Positions 11,901 to 23,759 of a stretch of DNA of 64,000 nt are shown piece by piece (positions within the stretch are counted from its first letter, which is position 1; every line of letters starts with the position of its first letter). A program made the position numbers and the translations under genes. The notes beneath the pieces are model-generated. The model made no database searches, was not told the DNA's origin, and saw only the letters and a list, made by a program, of their open reading frames with translations. Source of the stretch: Antitrichia curtipendula (lineage: Eukaryota > Streptophyta > Bryopsida > Hypnales > Leucodontaceae). The DNA lies in the NCBI GenBank assembly GCA_951230915.1, contig OX579633.1, forward strand, positions 54,636,029-54,700,028, given 5' to 3'.

Positions 11901-12751
11901 CCCCTAAAGTCCCATTGTCCCCTCGGAGGACAAAACGGATTTCAGGCATGTTCCTATAGTCTCAATTTTTGTCGTAATTTTTTTAATTCTTTTGTGAAAA
12001 TAGAAAATCACATTAGCTTTCCAAAAATGTAATTTTCATTTCAATCGGTGTTTGGTAGCAAAAGTTATGGTAGAAAAACTCCATATTTTAGTTCAGAGGT
12101 CAGAAAAAAATCCATACAAAAACTTTAAATTACATTTTTTTTTAAATTATTTCATATAGATTTTATTTTCATCTACAAAGAGAGCTTTCATTCATTCCAA
12201 TTGGATTTGTTATGCAAAATTTATGGACAATCTTATTTTTTGGGCAATTAGAGCATCTTCTTAAAAAAATAAATTCTGGGATTCATACTAAACTCAATTT
12301 TGACAATTTAAAAAAAAAAGTTTCACAAGGTTAAGATTTCCTTGCTAGAACAATCTCACCATTGAGATTAGAGTATATTTCACTATATCTTAGAGCTATT
12401 AATGATTTGATTTTTCCTTCAATCTTCAACCTACTTCTACTTAAGAAAAATCTAATGAGTGAAAATCAAGTGTTTCTTTTTTGAATTTTTTATCCTAGAT
12501 TCTCAATTCAATTCTTCATCATATAAAACTAGAAATTCAAAATCATTAGAGCAAAAAGTTTAAGTTAAGAAGGTTCAAAGCCAAAAAAATGTAATTGAGC
12601 AAGGTGCCAAAAAACTTGACTTCACTTTAAATGCAAATATTTTGCAATCTACATGGTCAAATTTTCTAAAATTTCTTTTACACATTCTTACACTAGTGTA
12701 GTACAGGATCCTATGGTTAAATATGCAAGAAACATAAAGGAACTTTTGGGG
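11901..12751. mobile_element. TTAA-flanked CCC..GGG element E1
   Basis: It is flanked by TTAA at 11897-11900 and 12752-12755. The left end reads CCCCTAAAGTCCCATTGTCC and the right end ends TTTTGGGG. The left 250 bp is similar to elements at 21591 and 51093. There is no coding capacity. TTAA duplication with CCC...GGG ends is the structural signature of piggyBac-like elements, so I class it as a nonautonomous member by structure only. Confidence 0.6.
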
Positions 12752-13309
12752 TTAAAGGCATAATTTCATCCACCCATAATTCTCCCTAAAAAAGTCCAAG
12801 TCCAAAGTGTCTTAACAAGGAAATTTTACTTTCCATATCTTAAAATTGATTAATTTTCCAATAGTAGCAAGTTGAAACAAATCTAGAGTAGTAGTCACTA
12901 TGTGGCGTCCAATTTAGACCTTGAAAAGTTAACCAAAGAACAAAATTGAATTAAAAATCACTTTGATAGTCTTCAAAAGATTCCAAAAATATATAACACT
13001 TAGAAAGTAGATAAATATCAAAGAAGATAGAGTAGAATGAAGTTTGATAGTAAAAAAGGATACAAATTTGGATGTGAGCAACAATTATTTATCCACTTCA
13101 AGTAGAAAAGAAACCTCAAAATTCAGAAACAATATAAAACTAAAATCTAAAAGTAAAAATTGATTTGGACCAATGGATCAATAGAAAATGATAGATGAAA
13201 TTTCTAAGCCAATTTAGAGATGAAACTTTGCTTGTAACTTTTGATAGGAAGGTTTGATTATAGAGTTTTTACTTCGTAACATTTTGGAATAGGCATACAA
13301 TGCTCTATT

Positions 13310-13534
13310 GTGGCTAAGCCAAGGAAGCGCAAAGAACCTGGAGTGAGGAAGAAGAGGGAGCCAAGTGGAAGCAAGAAAAATCTTGTACATGTGCTAGAGC
13401 AAGATTTTGGAGGGCTATGCGGAAACTTGGAAATTGAAGCCGTGGTGCCTAAGAAAAGGAAACGCAAAGAACCTGTGGGAATGGTTAAGGAACCAAAGAG
13501 AACCAAAAAAAATCCATGGTTAGAAGGTCTATGA
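13310..13534 (+). other. Small Lys/Arg-rich open frame (74 codons)
   Basis: The frame begins MAKPRKRKEPGVRKKREPSG and later has PKKRKRKEP and EPKRTKKNP. KRKEP-like words recur three times, two of them inside classical nuclear-localisation patterns. It lies in AT-rich DNA between two TTAA elements. It could be a fragment of a captured nuclear-protein gene or a decayed repeat. No promoter or splice evidence is visible. Confidence 0.2.
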
Positions 13535-13920
13535 TCTTCTTGATCTTGAAATTGAACTTGTTTGCCTCTCACATTATCTCGCTCAGATGGGGGAAATGTC
13601 CTTGCATGAAAAGATTTAAATCATTATATTTGAACTAGTGATAAGAAAGTTATGGACAATCTTGTTTCTTAGGCAATCTAAGCATCTCACTATAGGAATT
13701 ATCGTATTTCAATTCCATCTATATCACTAATCAAATGCGGCTTGTTTATTACGTAATTTTCTTGAATTGTTTAAATTTATTTTTTTGTGTGTATTTGGCA
13801 TCCTAGACAACCTTGGTCTATTGTAAAGTTGCTATGGATTTGCTTACAAAAACTCATATTGTTTAATGCTTATTTAAACATAGCAACAATCATACCAATG
13901 ATAACTGGATCCACGTTTAA

Positions 13921-14667
13921 CCCCTGCAGGACTTTTCATTGTCAAATGCATGAATTGTGCTAAAACTAGAATTTCAGACCTCATTTAGGCATAGTAGAAT
14001 GAATTTTTTCGAAAAACTTTGAACTAAAAAAAGTTGTAAAATCAAGCCAGTTTTCATCTCCAAAAATCCGTTTGAGGTTTCAAGAATCCAGTAAAAAGTT
14101 ATAAACAAAATTCTAAAAGGGATTCAAAGGGAGATTTTCTTTGACATTTTAAAATACCTTCTCCTAATTTTATCTATAACTTTTTATTGGAGGCTCTAAA
14201 CCTCAAACGGATTTTTGGAGCAAAAGTTATCTGGGAATATAATTTTTATTTCAATCGGTGCCTGGGAGCAAAAGTTATGCCACAATAACCTCAAAATGGG
14301 GCAACTGGGCAGCAAAAAATCCAAAAGAAATTATATTAAACTTATTTTTCTCATAGATTATACTTTTTTCTAAATGGGAAGCTTTGATTCATTCATTTGT
14401 GTGAAAGTTATAGAGTTTCTTGTTTTGCGGGCACTCAGGGCATCTTCTTGAAAAAACACTTTTTCATTCACTTTGAATGCTAATATCTTTCAATCTACAT
14501 GGTCAAGCAGCATGTAATTTTTACCACATGATCTAAGAGAAGTGCAGTAGAAGATCCTACGGTAAGACTCTAAAAAAACTATTTGTTTCTGATTTCTTGG
14601 ATGAACGCAACAAAAGTGACAGTTTTGAGTGGTTTTTGACAGGAAAATGGCCTTGGGACTTTAGGGG
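13921..14667. mobile_element. TTAA-flanked element E7
   Basis: The left flank is TTAA at 13917-13920, followed by CCCCTGCAGGACTTTTCATT. The right end reads GGGACTTTAGGGG, followed by TTGA, a one-base decay of TTAA. Internally it repeats the phrase CAATCGGTGCCTGGGAGCAA also seen in E1. It could instead form one 2.77-kb compound element with E1 (11901-14667), enclosing the Lys/Arg-rich frame. Confidence 0.5.
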
Positions 14668-15539
14668 TTGAACATTCAAGAACTAATGCTCGTCCTCTTT
14701 CGTTCTATGTGGCGTTTCGACAGCTTAAATTCACTAAGCTTTCCAGCCGAAGCTACCAGCAACTAAAAGCACGTTTGAGAACAATTACAAGTTCAAAAAC
14801 CGCCACAGAAATTATAGTCGACTGCCGCAATGATCTCTATATGCCCTAATCATCCTTAATCACTGGGATTTAAGATTTTTCGAATTTTCAGAAGTGGACT
14901 ACACCACTGCAACCAAAATAAAATCATTTATCTGCCCGCAAATTCAAAATTCACGATACGCAGAATGACAAATTTAAAATTCACAATAAACCTTGGCCTC
15001 GTCAATTGCGATGTACAGATGCCGAGGCTCTTTCCAAGTGTCCTCTCCATCCACTGCCGCCGCCCCTCTTCGCGGCATTCTACCAAACCGTTGCAGACCT
15101 CGAATCACAAAATATCATCCTAAACAAATCCACGATGACAAACGTACATCATGATGTATATTCCACCTTCATTCAAAAGATAAGTATGACTATCTTAGAT
15201 TTAGGTTGTGAAAAAAAAGAGGAGCCATTTTTTAGTGCTAGAAGACCCTACTTCTATTTTTGAGGATTATTTAAAGATTTTGAATTCTTTATAAAGGTCC
15301 TCTAGAGCCAATGAAAGGCATTTTGGAATAAAAAATATATGTACATACCTATAATAATCATTTTAAGAGTACATATACATATATACAATAAATTACAAAA
15401 TATAAAAAGAGAGAAGTAAAATTAAATAATTTTTTTTAAATATTTTGAAAATTTGAAATTTTTAGGGACAAAAAAAAAGTCTTGTGAAATATTCCTAGTC
15501 TGGTGTTTGCAAAACTTTGAAGTTAAATAAAACCTAACC
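14668..15539. other. AT-rich spacer
   Basis: No gene is recognised. Poly-A and poly-T runs and TATA-rich tracts dominate 15330-15480. Confidence 0.3.
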
Positions 15540-15735
15540 AAGTTGCTATTCTCAGTAGTTTATATTTTTGGAAAGTTCTTTTTGAAGTCTAATTTTAGAA
15601 TTAGAAATCCAATCTTGAAAATAAATGATAGTGATTTTTTTATTCAAGTTTTTGTACAAGGGTACCCATTGCCCTAGTGTACAGAGCTCTTGGAAATGAG
15701 CCTCAAATACACTAGATCTTGGAGAAAAAATCATG
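15540..15735. repeat. Fragment related to element E6
   Basis: This stretch parallels 47617-47790 inside E6: both contain GAGCTCTTGGAAATGAGCCT, then a TACACTAGA(T/A)CTTGGAGAAA phrase in the same order. The terminal TTAA/CCC parts are not recognisable, so it is a diverged internal fragment. Confidence 0.55.
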
Positions 15736-16104
15736 TTGGAACAACCTCCGTGTTGAATTCCGATGTAGTTGAATATTCACAATATATCCGATTTGTATCC
15801 AATTTGTAGCGTGGAACGACCTTACCCATTTTACAATCCAAATGCTCTATTGTAGGTCTGAAACAACCAGTGCAGAAAATTGAATCTTCAAATAGCCATG
15901 CAAATTGTGTGGCTGTATCAGAGCTTCAGACCGGCTGCCTCCATATCCAACTATCCCATCTTCAAGCCAGTCAAAATTCCAAATTTTTCTCCAACCAGTG
16001 GACGTAGTGAAGATTCTGGTGCTGTAAATTTCTTGGATTATTTCTTCATACTGGGAACAAAGCTTGAAACAACCGCTATTACTTCTAAAGCTGTTGTAAC
16101 GCTC

Positions 16105-16377
16105 TCAGGTTGCACGTCCAAGTTCTGGGCAAACAATGCTTCGGTCATACGACTCCGAATTCTGGGCCACGTGGTCCCGCAATGAACAGAACAAGTACGG
16201 ACTGCACAAAACAAAGTCCTCGGACAGCATGTACGACGTGTACCACAGCAAAAACCACTCCATCAAAGCTGTGCTGCACCACCCGTCTTCCTGAAGAAGG
16301 TCCCGTATATCACTGGAACGGAGAGAGCACTGTCGCTCTCTGTACTTGAAATGGAAAGAATACAACCTAATAGCCAT
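16105..16377 (-). pseudogene. Possible Ulp1-like peptidase fragment
   Basis: The 90-residue frame contains CSLRSSDIRDLLQEDGWCST, then ALMEWFLLWYTSYM. This resembles the start of the Ulp1/C48 SUMO-protease fold (L..DI..L..GW....i..f...y). The catalytic His-Asp-Cys part is absent, and the frame ends before the N gap. Plant Mutator-like transposons often carry Ulp1 genes, so a transposon fragment is possible. The match is from memory of the fold pattern and is weak. Confidence 0.2.
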
Positions 16378-16482
16378 GTCATATATATCACATTGAAAAG
16401 GTTAAAATTAGATCCATTGCTACAAGAACTCAATGAAAGTTTGAAATCTTAATCTCATAAATTGCATGTTTCTTCCTTTCAT

Positions 16483-16682
16483 NNNNNNNNNNNNNNNNNN
16501 NNNNNNNNNNNNNNNNNNNNNNNNNNNNNNNNNNNNNNNNNNNNNNNNNNNNNNNNNNNNNNNNNNNNNNNNNNNNNNNNNNNNNNNNNNNNNNNNNNNN
16601 NNNNNNNNNNNNNNNNNNNNNNNNNNNNNNNNNNNNNNNNNNNNNNNNNNNNNNNNNNNNNNNNNNNNNNNNNNNNNNNNNN
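16483..16682. other. Assembly gap (200 N)
   Basis: Exactly 200 N are present, which looks like a placeholder length. The base composition changes across it, from AT-rich before to C-rich after. Confidence 0.99.
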
Positions 16683-17129
16683 GGTGGACATTTCGGACCC
16701 CCACAAGCCCAACGACCAATCCGATCCCCAACATCTGGCAGCGTTTCAGCCGCGATTTATTCCCAGATAGTTTCCCAAATCTCGTAACAATCGCCCCCGG
16801 CCCTGACCCCCCAAGATAACCGGCCCGGAACCACACCCACCAACACCTGTCCCACCGACTCTGAACCGCCTCAACACAAGACCCCTCGATAACCTTCCCT
16901 ATACCCTCTCCAAACCCACCATACACCCTCCCTATACCCTGCACATACCCTCCACCTACCTTTCTAAAACCGCTCGACAGCGACAGCCGCCGCCCCTGTC
17001 CCTGTCGTCCAAGGACAACCAATCATTTTCACACAGTGACAGACCATACAATTGATACCCGGCATGAAAACCAGCCAAAGCCCGGCTCTCCCTCCCCTTC
17101 CGCTTCCCCTATCCTCTTCGTCCTCTCTA
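16683..17129. other. C-rich stretch after the gap
   Basis: The plus strand is strongly C-rich. From 16890 to 16965 it carries imperfect repeats of the kind CCCTATACCCTCTCCAAACC, so the minus strand is G-rich in spaced runs. No gene is recognised. Confidence 0.4.
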
Positions 17130-17529
17130 AGGTAGGAGGTCCGTAAACCGAGCATTTAAGGGTTCGTCTCCCTTTTTCAAGGTCTTCCGTGAATGGGAGG
17201 ATTTTTAAATCATTTTTCAGAGAAAGATAAAGTGATGCAGAATGTAACACAAGTTGTTTCATATTTTTTGAAGCATTTTTGAGTTACTTATGAAAATTTG
17301 AAGGACTTGTGTCATAGGTCTCTACTTATGTTCCTAGACCTTTCAAAAACCGTTCACTTGCAAGTTCTTGAATAGATCGGGGATTCAAGGAAGATGATTG
17401 GCTCTTACAACTTTTTCCCCATGCATTCAATGACTGTAAGTGGGTGATTTTAGAACCACCTCATATTCATTTAGATGAAGTCTACATGGGTGGTTCAAAA
17501 TGACCGCACTAAATATGGACCTCCTACCT
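17130..17529. mobile_element. TA-flanked AGGTAGGAGG MITE (400 bp)
   Basis: The terminal inverted repeats are AGGTAGGAGGTCC and GGACCTCCTACCT, with TA directly outside each end (17128-17129 and 17530-17531). There is no coding capacity. TA duplication and size fit a Stowaway/mariner-type MITE by structure. It ends about 340 bp upstream of the desaturase ATG. A decayed relative lies at 25628-25850. Confidence 0.65.
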
Positions 17530-17867
17530 TAGAGCTAGTCCAGGGCCGTCAGACCATAGAGTTTGTTGCTTTATATGCAGAGTCGCAGCACTGCAACCGA
17601 TTGCTCATATGCCAAGCTGTTGCTGCTTCCGCATTGCAGCGCAGCCATCGCCATCGCCACTTCTCACAATTCACATTACTTGCATTTTCAAAACAGGAGT
17701 AGCAGTAGCCGTAGCAGTATTGTCTCGCATTGATTGAGGTGTGTGTGCTCGCTTTGAATTGAAGGATAACCTCTTCCATTCCTGATCACGCATTGAAATT
17801 TCAGCGTCTGAGTGTTTAGGTTCGATTAAGCTATTTCTCTGTGGAACGCGAAGTATTAGGTTGAGCC

Positions 17868-20679
17868 ATGGCGATGGCAGGCGCAATGTCGCCGTGCCCT
17901 TTGCAGCAGAGCGCTTCTTGGACCAGGAGGCAGCAAGTGGTATCCCCGGTCTCTACATCGTCATCTCGAAGCAGTGGCAATGTTATCGCCTCTCCTCTTC
18001 GCGTTGCATCGTCATTTCGAAGCAGTGGTAGTGTTGTTGCCTCTCCTCTTCGCGTTGCGTTTCCGAGGCGGGAATTGTTAGGCGCGTCATTGAGAGGATT
18101 GGCGGTGTCGCGGAATGTAGCGCTGGTGTCGTGCGTGTTGGAGGAAGCAGCGCCCGTGGAGACGGCGACGCAAGAGCTGAACCCGCCATCGAGGATATGG
18201 TTGTCGGATGTGGTGGTGCGGAAGCGCAGGAACTACTTCTTGAACAGGGAGTGGACGTCGAAGGACTTGACGTATGCGGGGTTCATGTCGCTCATGCACG
18301 GGCTTTGTTTGTTCGCTCCTGCGACTTTCTCTTGGAACGCGGTTGGCGTGTTCTTAGGCTTGTATGTCATCACCGGCATGCTTGGAATCACCCTGTCTTT
18401 TCACCGCAATCTCTCTCACAAGAGCTTCAAGGTTCCTAAGTGGTTGGAGTACACCTTCGCCTATTGTGGCGTTCAAGCCGTCCAGGTAAACAACAACCTC
18501 GTATATTTCTCAAGCTACACACCTCAACATTCATTGCAGTACTCTCTCTGTAAATCTCTATGGTGACGAGGAATGACTCTCTTTGTATCCCCAGTTTCCT
18601 CTCAAGAGGCTGCTATGATGGGAGCCTATTGTGAGTAGCTCTTAAGTGTATTAACCCTTCATTGATAGAGGTTTTGTTAATGTACCTTAGATTGGTATAC
18701 ATTCATTTCGAGATTGATTGAATTTATGTATTGGTTATTATCCATCTACCTTTTGTGGAAATCTTTGAGGTTTCTACTTTGAGAGTGATGCGAAGAACGG
18801 CGTTCCTTCTATTTAGTTTTTACTTAAAATGAGCTGCTGGGATTATTATGAGACGGAATTTTGTCAACTTTGTGACTGATTGAGATTTGTGAATTTACCT
18901 TAGAAATGTGTTAAGAATGTCGGTAGGATGGCTCTTCATAACGTGAGACTTGTGTGGTGTGTTTGAGAGTGGTATACCTATTAGGGGTGTTCAATTATCT
19001 CGAAAAATTGATGAACGTTTGGTCGTGAACGAGTTTTCGTTCACCGGTGAATGAGCCATGAGGACCTCTAGGAGGTCGTCATGGCTCGTTCACTCTGTGA
19101 AATGCCAACGTTTTTCACGAATCTCGTTCACGTGAACGAACGATTTTGGTGCTGTAAGGTTTATATGGAACCCCCTATTGTGTTTTCCATGAGAGAATCT
19201 TTGAGAGTGTCCTCATTGTTGTGGATTTTTTGGAAAGGATTGTTGTAAACCGGTGGATTTTTGCTATGCAGGGAGATCCTACGGAATGGGTGAGCGCTCA
19301 TCGTTACCACCACCAACACTGTGATACAGAGAACGATCCTCACACTCCTTACGAGGGCTTCTGGCATAGTCACATGGGATGGTTGCTGGATGACAGTAAG
19401 ACGCAAGAAAGGGTACGTTCGTTATATCTCTGTGGATGATAATCTTAACTTCGAACCCTTGTTCTGTGTGTTTATCTTGTGGAATTCCTTGATAGTTTTC
19501 AATGATGATTTGATGAGGATACATTGTTTTTGTGATATCACACTAGCACAACATTGCTTTGGTCTTCTAATAAGAACCTATGAAAAATCTAATATGGGAG
19601 TCTTCGATTATCTGGATGCTCGGGATTTACGTTGTTGTGTAAAAGGATAAGAAAGAAGTTTGGAGATGTTGGAAGTGATTTGTGTTTCTGTTATTGTGTA
19701 GGTGGGAGACAGGAATAATGTGTCTGATATGGAGAAGGATCCATTTTATAACTTCATTCAGAAGACGTACCCGATTCATCCTATTATGGCGGCAGTAGCT
19801 TTGTATGCCACTGGTGGATTTCCTTATATTGTGTGGGGCATGGTAAACTCTCGAATACCTTTTTTCTTAGTTGCAATCTTTGCTCTCTCCAGTATGTCAG
19901 CTTTATTAGTGTGTTCCTTCTTTTTTACGAAACCTTTTTCTGATTAACTTCTTATTTTGTACGCTTTCTTTGTTTTACTCCTGATTTAATTATTTTTGGT
20001 GCATCCTTGGGATCTGCAGGCTGTAAGGACTGTGTGGGTGTATCACATTACGTGGTTTGTGAACTCTGCATCTCACGTCTGGGGTTCCCAGTCGTGGAAT
20101 ACCGGAGATTTATCAAGAAATAACTGGTAAGCGTTTCATTTCCTCTCCTCATTATTCATAGCGTGATAACTGAATGGCTGTTTGTAGGAATGGAATCATT
20201 AGTGAGTTGTGAGGTTCGTTTACATACAAACCACTCTTACTTTTTTAGTTCAAAATTCTTTACTCTCTTCCAATATTTCTATATGTTACGGTTCAATTCT
20301 ATATAGTTTATACGATGTAGCTCTCGGACTACTAGTCCCATTCTGTTGCTTTTGCACAGCTTACTTTTTACATATGATGAAAGCAATTTACTCATGCTTG
20401 TCATGCTTGAAAAATTTGTATTTTATATTTTGTTTTTAAATATTGATGAACTTTTTTGTGTTTGAATTTTGTTATAGGTGGGTAGCTTTGCTTGCTTTTG
20501 GAGAAGGATGGCACAACAACCACCACGCATTTGAGTACTCAGCGCGTCATGGTTTGGAGTGGTGGCAGTTGGACCCTACCTGGTGGGTGATCCGTGGTTT
20601 GGAAGCCGTTGGGTTGGCAACTAAAGTGAAGCTCCCTAGAAAGGATCACATGCAAAAGCTTGCTTTCAAGTCTACATAA
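17868..20679 (+). CDS. FAD5-like: Plastid acyl-lipid desaturase (palmitoyl-MGDG desaturase-like)
   Basis: A membrane di-iron fatty-acyl desaturase of the ADS/FAD5 group, expected to introduce a double bond into acyl chains of plastid lipids. Five exons join cleanly with GT-AG sites: 17868-18485, 19272-19412, 19702-19842, 20020-20126 and 20478-20679, giving 402 residues. The first about 90 residues are Ser/Arg/Ala-rich and look like a chloroplast transit peptide. The catalytic body starts near RNYFLNREWTSKDLTY. The three histidine boxes are HRNLSH (exon 1), HRYHHQH (exon 2) and HNNHH within EGWHNNHHAFEYS (exon 5); hydrophobic segments lie between them as the family requires. The transit peptide contains a 17-residue tandem duplication. 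No defect is seen. Exact regiospecificity (delta-7 versus delta-9) cannot be read from sequence alone. Confidence 0.92.
19010..19143. repeat. Foldback in desaturase intron 1
   Basis: An inner hairpin has arms 19047-19068 and 19072-19093, matching at 20 of 22 bases (GTGAATGAGCCATGAGGACC on the left arm). Outside it, further complementary GTTCGTGAA-type words extend the foldback. It is likely a small inverted-repeat transposon or its remnant, sitting wholly inside intron 1. Confidence 0.55.
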
Positions 20680-21520
20680 ACCCTTCTTTTTTTAATGGAG
20701 ATTTAAAGTCTGGTACGTAGGCCAACTTGGTGATCTGATCTGCCATGAATTGGTGCTGATCTCTTACTGAATTTTGGGCAATTAGCTAAGATTCTTTCAC
20801 AACTTTGGAATTTTCTGCGCTGGCGAATGAAATCGACGACGGTGAACACAAAAAAGAGTTGATGAGCAATGTACGTGTATCTCAGGGGTTCTAGACTATG
20901 TAATTTACTTTTGCTGGCACACACCGGATTGATTTGTGAGAGGTGAACTGTGAAGTGCCTGCCATTTCAATGCCAGTTTCTTCCGCTTTTGTGGAGAGCT
21001 TCCTTAATTTTTGGTGTTATGCCCAGTAGTCTTTGCTCTTATTTTACACGCTTGACGTTGGTGACTAATGTGTTTCTAGGTTACTGTGGTTATTCGTAGG
21101 TTTATACATGATTGTATTTCCTCTAATAGGAGAGTATTGAGTAATTTTCACTCCTACATTTGGATGAAATACACTGAAGTATGCTTAGAAAGTCATTTTG
21201 GCCAATTTGACTAGTTTGATGATTGCGCGCCTCGTGATTATTGTGGAAGGCTGTGAACTGGTCCAGGGATTAGTTCACTTGATAAGAAAACTTCCAAAAA
21301 GAAAGATGTTATGTTTAGTATCTCCTCAAATACAACAGCATCTTTGACCCTAATGAGACCTTTTTTGGAAGGTCAGTTGTTCAATCTTATATGACGCTGT
21401 TCAAGTTCTAATGATGTTACTCAAAATCTAGTTTATGATGACCAGGTTATGAAAATTTAAGATACGGAAGTTTCGTGCAATGAAAGTAGTTCTCCTCAAC
21501 TAACAAAGGAGACACAAATT
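20680..21520. other. 3' flank of desaturase, no gene
   Basis: This contains the presumed 3' UTR of the desaturase and AT-rich DNA. No reading frame or repeat is recognised. Confidence 0.35.
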
Positions 21521-21521
21521 G

Positions 21522-22620
21522 ACTATACGGTGCATGACACTTATAACCAACACAACACTGGCCAATTGAGTCCACCAAGATGAAGCTTAATCCCTAAAGG
21601 ACCATTGTCCCTTCGGGGACAAATGAGATTTTGGGCATGTACCTATGGCTAAACTAATTTGCATGAATTTTTGAAACTTTTATTGAAGGTGAGGAATTCA
21701 AAGATCTATGTGGAAATGTAATTTTTCTTTCATTCCAACAATTATTGAAAAAGTTATGCATGAAAATCCGATAAAAGTTGCTCCTCAGGCAGCCAAAAAC
21801 TTCTTTAAAAATTACATTTTTTTCAAATAAAAATCTGAAATTGGTTCTTCAGACTCATATGGATGTGGGGAACTTTGAATTATTCAATTTTGATAATTGA
21901 GATAGACAGTTATGAGAAGTTTTAGTTTGCGGGTAGGTGTGGTTTTGCTCTGAAAAAAAACTTATAAACTTCATCTTTGAATGCAAATTCAACATTTTTG
22001 CAAAAAAAACTATTGGAATGGGTGAAGATTGCTTGCTAGAACAATCTCACCATTGGAATTATTGTGATTCAATTCCATTGCAAGATTATTAACAATGTAA
22101 GATTTTGTTCAATCTCAAACCTTCTTCTATTTAATGTTTTTTTTAAGAATGAAAATTAGGTATTTTTTGTTTTGGTTTTTTTTCAAAGATTCTTAACTCA
22201 ATTCCCCAACATCAAAAATAAACCTCAAAACTCTGTAGTGCAAAAATTTTAAATCAAAAAAGTTCAAAGTCAAATAATCCAGCTGTGCAAGGTGCAAAAA
22301 AGCTTGATTTTTAGACTTCAAACCCAAATATCTTGCAATCTCTGCGGTCAAAATTTTTAAGTTTTTAGTGGCACATTCTTATACAAGTCTAGTACAAGAT
22401 TTTACAGTTAGATATGCAAAAAGACCAATCTTCAAACTTTTTTTCTCTTTGCCATAGAACTGGTAGTTGTGAGTGTCTTTTGACAAAATAAAGGCCTTGG
22501 TCCTTTAGGGGTTAAACCCTAAGCTTCATCTTGGTGGACTCAATTTTTGATAACTTTTTTTTGACAAAGCCTTAGGCTAACCACTTAAATTGGCCATTGT
22601 TGGTTATAAGTGTCATGCAC
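21522..22620. mobile_element. Foldback carrying TTAA element E2 in its centre
   Basis: Left arm 21522-21586 (GCATGACACTTATAACCAAC ... CCACCAAGATGAAGC) is the inverse of right arm 22519-22620. Between the arms lies E2. The right arm is longer by about 40 bp of extra sequence. The structure suggests a palindromic element whose loop was hit by E2, or a larger element with nested terminal repeats. Confidence 0.55.
21591..22511. mobile_element. TTAA-flanked element E2 (921 bp)
   Basis: It has perfect TTAA on both sides (21587-21590 and 22512-22515), left end TCCCTAAAGGACCATTGTCC and right end GGCCTTGGTCCTTTAGGGG, so the ends are inverted repeats. It is closely related over its full length to E3 at 51093-52014, including the phrase GATTGCTTGCTAGAACAATC. 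No protein is encoded. Confidence 0.75.
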
Positions 22621-22735
22621 TATAGTACACAAAAATTGAATATAAATTTCTATTAGGCTAACCACTTAAATTGGCCATTGTTGGTTACAAGTGTTATGCA
22701 CTATAGTATACAAAAATTGAATATAAATTTCTATT
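22574..22735. repeat. Tandem duplication of an 81-bp unit
   Basis: Two head-to-tail units begin AGGCTAACCACTTAAATTGG at 22574 and 22655. They differ at only a few sites (for example GTTATAAG versus GTTACAAG), so the duplication is fairly recent. It overlaps the right arm of the E2 foldback. Confidence 0.8.
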
Positions 22736-22741
22736 GTATAA

Positions 22742-22813
22742 CCCTTAAATGCTCCCAGGCATCAGATTCTGGTGTACAAAACACCAAAATCTGGAGCCTT
22801 AAGGCATTTAGGG
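22742..22813. repeat. Short hairpin with CCCTTAAATG ends
   Basis: About 72 bp fold back on themselves: CCCTTAAATGCTCCCAGGC pairs imperfectly with GCCTTAAGGCATTTAGGG, around a loop near ACAAAAC. It resembles the hairpin at 23760-23820. Confidence 0.5.
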
Positions 22814-23048
22814 ACTAAGCTAGTTGTAGATTGTCTGAATGTAGTTTCTAACGAGTCACTTCAAATTTTTCTTAGTGTCTATGCTTCCTGTGTTGATTCC
22901 TTTTGTATTGCATCTTTCAAAACAATCAAAAATAAATAATCAAATTTTAAAATACTTGACTCAAGATACAGTACGGGTATTGTGTGAGAATATTTGTAGT
23001 TTGAAGTTCAATAAAAAAGAATACGTAAATTGTGCAAGTTGTGATTAA

Positions 23049-23268
23049 CCCCTGAACACCCCACTGATAGGATGTTGTTGTTAAGGACCACCATTTGATC
23101 TCACTTTTTTTGTACGGTGAAACAATTGTGGTCAGTCCCATCAGCAAATAAGGTAGTCATTTTTCAAATTCTACAATCACTTTTTTTGGATGTAAATTTT
23201 CAAGCTCTAGTGGCCATTAAACACCCTATTTTTTCTTTAACCCTAAAACAAGTCTAGGAGCTCAAGGG
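23049..23268. mobile_element. TTAA-flanked short element E8 (220 bp)
   Basis: TTAA occurs at 23045-23048 and 23269-23272, with ends CCCCTGAACACCCC and CTCAAGGG. There is no coding capacity. It is assigned to the TTAA/CCC group by termini only. Confidence 0.5.
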
Positions 23269-23349
23269 TTAATCAAGATTAGTATAAGTCAAAATCTAAG
23301 GGCATGTAGAAGATTTATCTCATAATAGGCCATCTACCAACTTGGTTAA

Positions 23350-23638
23350 CCCTTTAGCGCATGAAGGGATAATTTAAGCCATAAAAAATATGTTTGACTT
23401 TTTTCAGAAGTAATCATAAACACATGGTCCATTATAGAAGCAAAACAAATTACCTCATCAATTGTACTCATATTTATATGTAACCAAAATTGTGAGAAAT
23501 TTCAAAGTCACATATACTATTGACTTTTGCAAGTTTTAAAACTAATATTTTAATGCGTGGGCACCACTATAGAGATCATTGTTTACCTTTTAACAATGTA
23601 CAAGGGCAAGTACATCGACAGCCCTTGACGTTTGAGGG
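23350..23638. mobile_element. TTAA-flanked short element E9 (289 bp)
   Basis: TTAA occurs at 23346-23349 and 23639-23642, with ends CCCTTTAGCGCATGAAGGG and CCCTTGACGTTTGAGGG. The left end itself contains a small CCCTT/AAGGG palindrome. Confidence 0.5.
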
Positions 23639-23759
23639 TTAAAGTACGTGTGCATTTAGCAGGAGGTAGAAATTTGATATTTTGATGAGTGATGCAAAAT
23701 GAGTATCATGGCAGCTTTAGAGGAAAAAGTTGTTATGGTATTATACTAGATGGTTCAAT

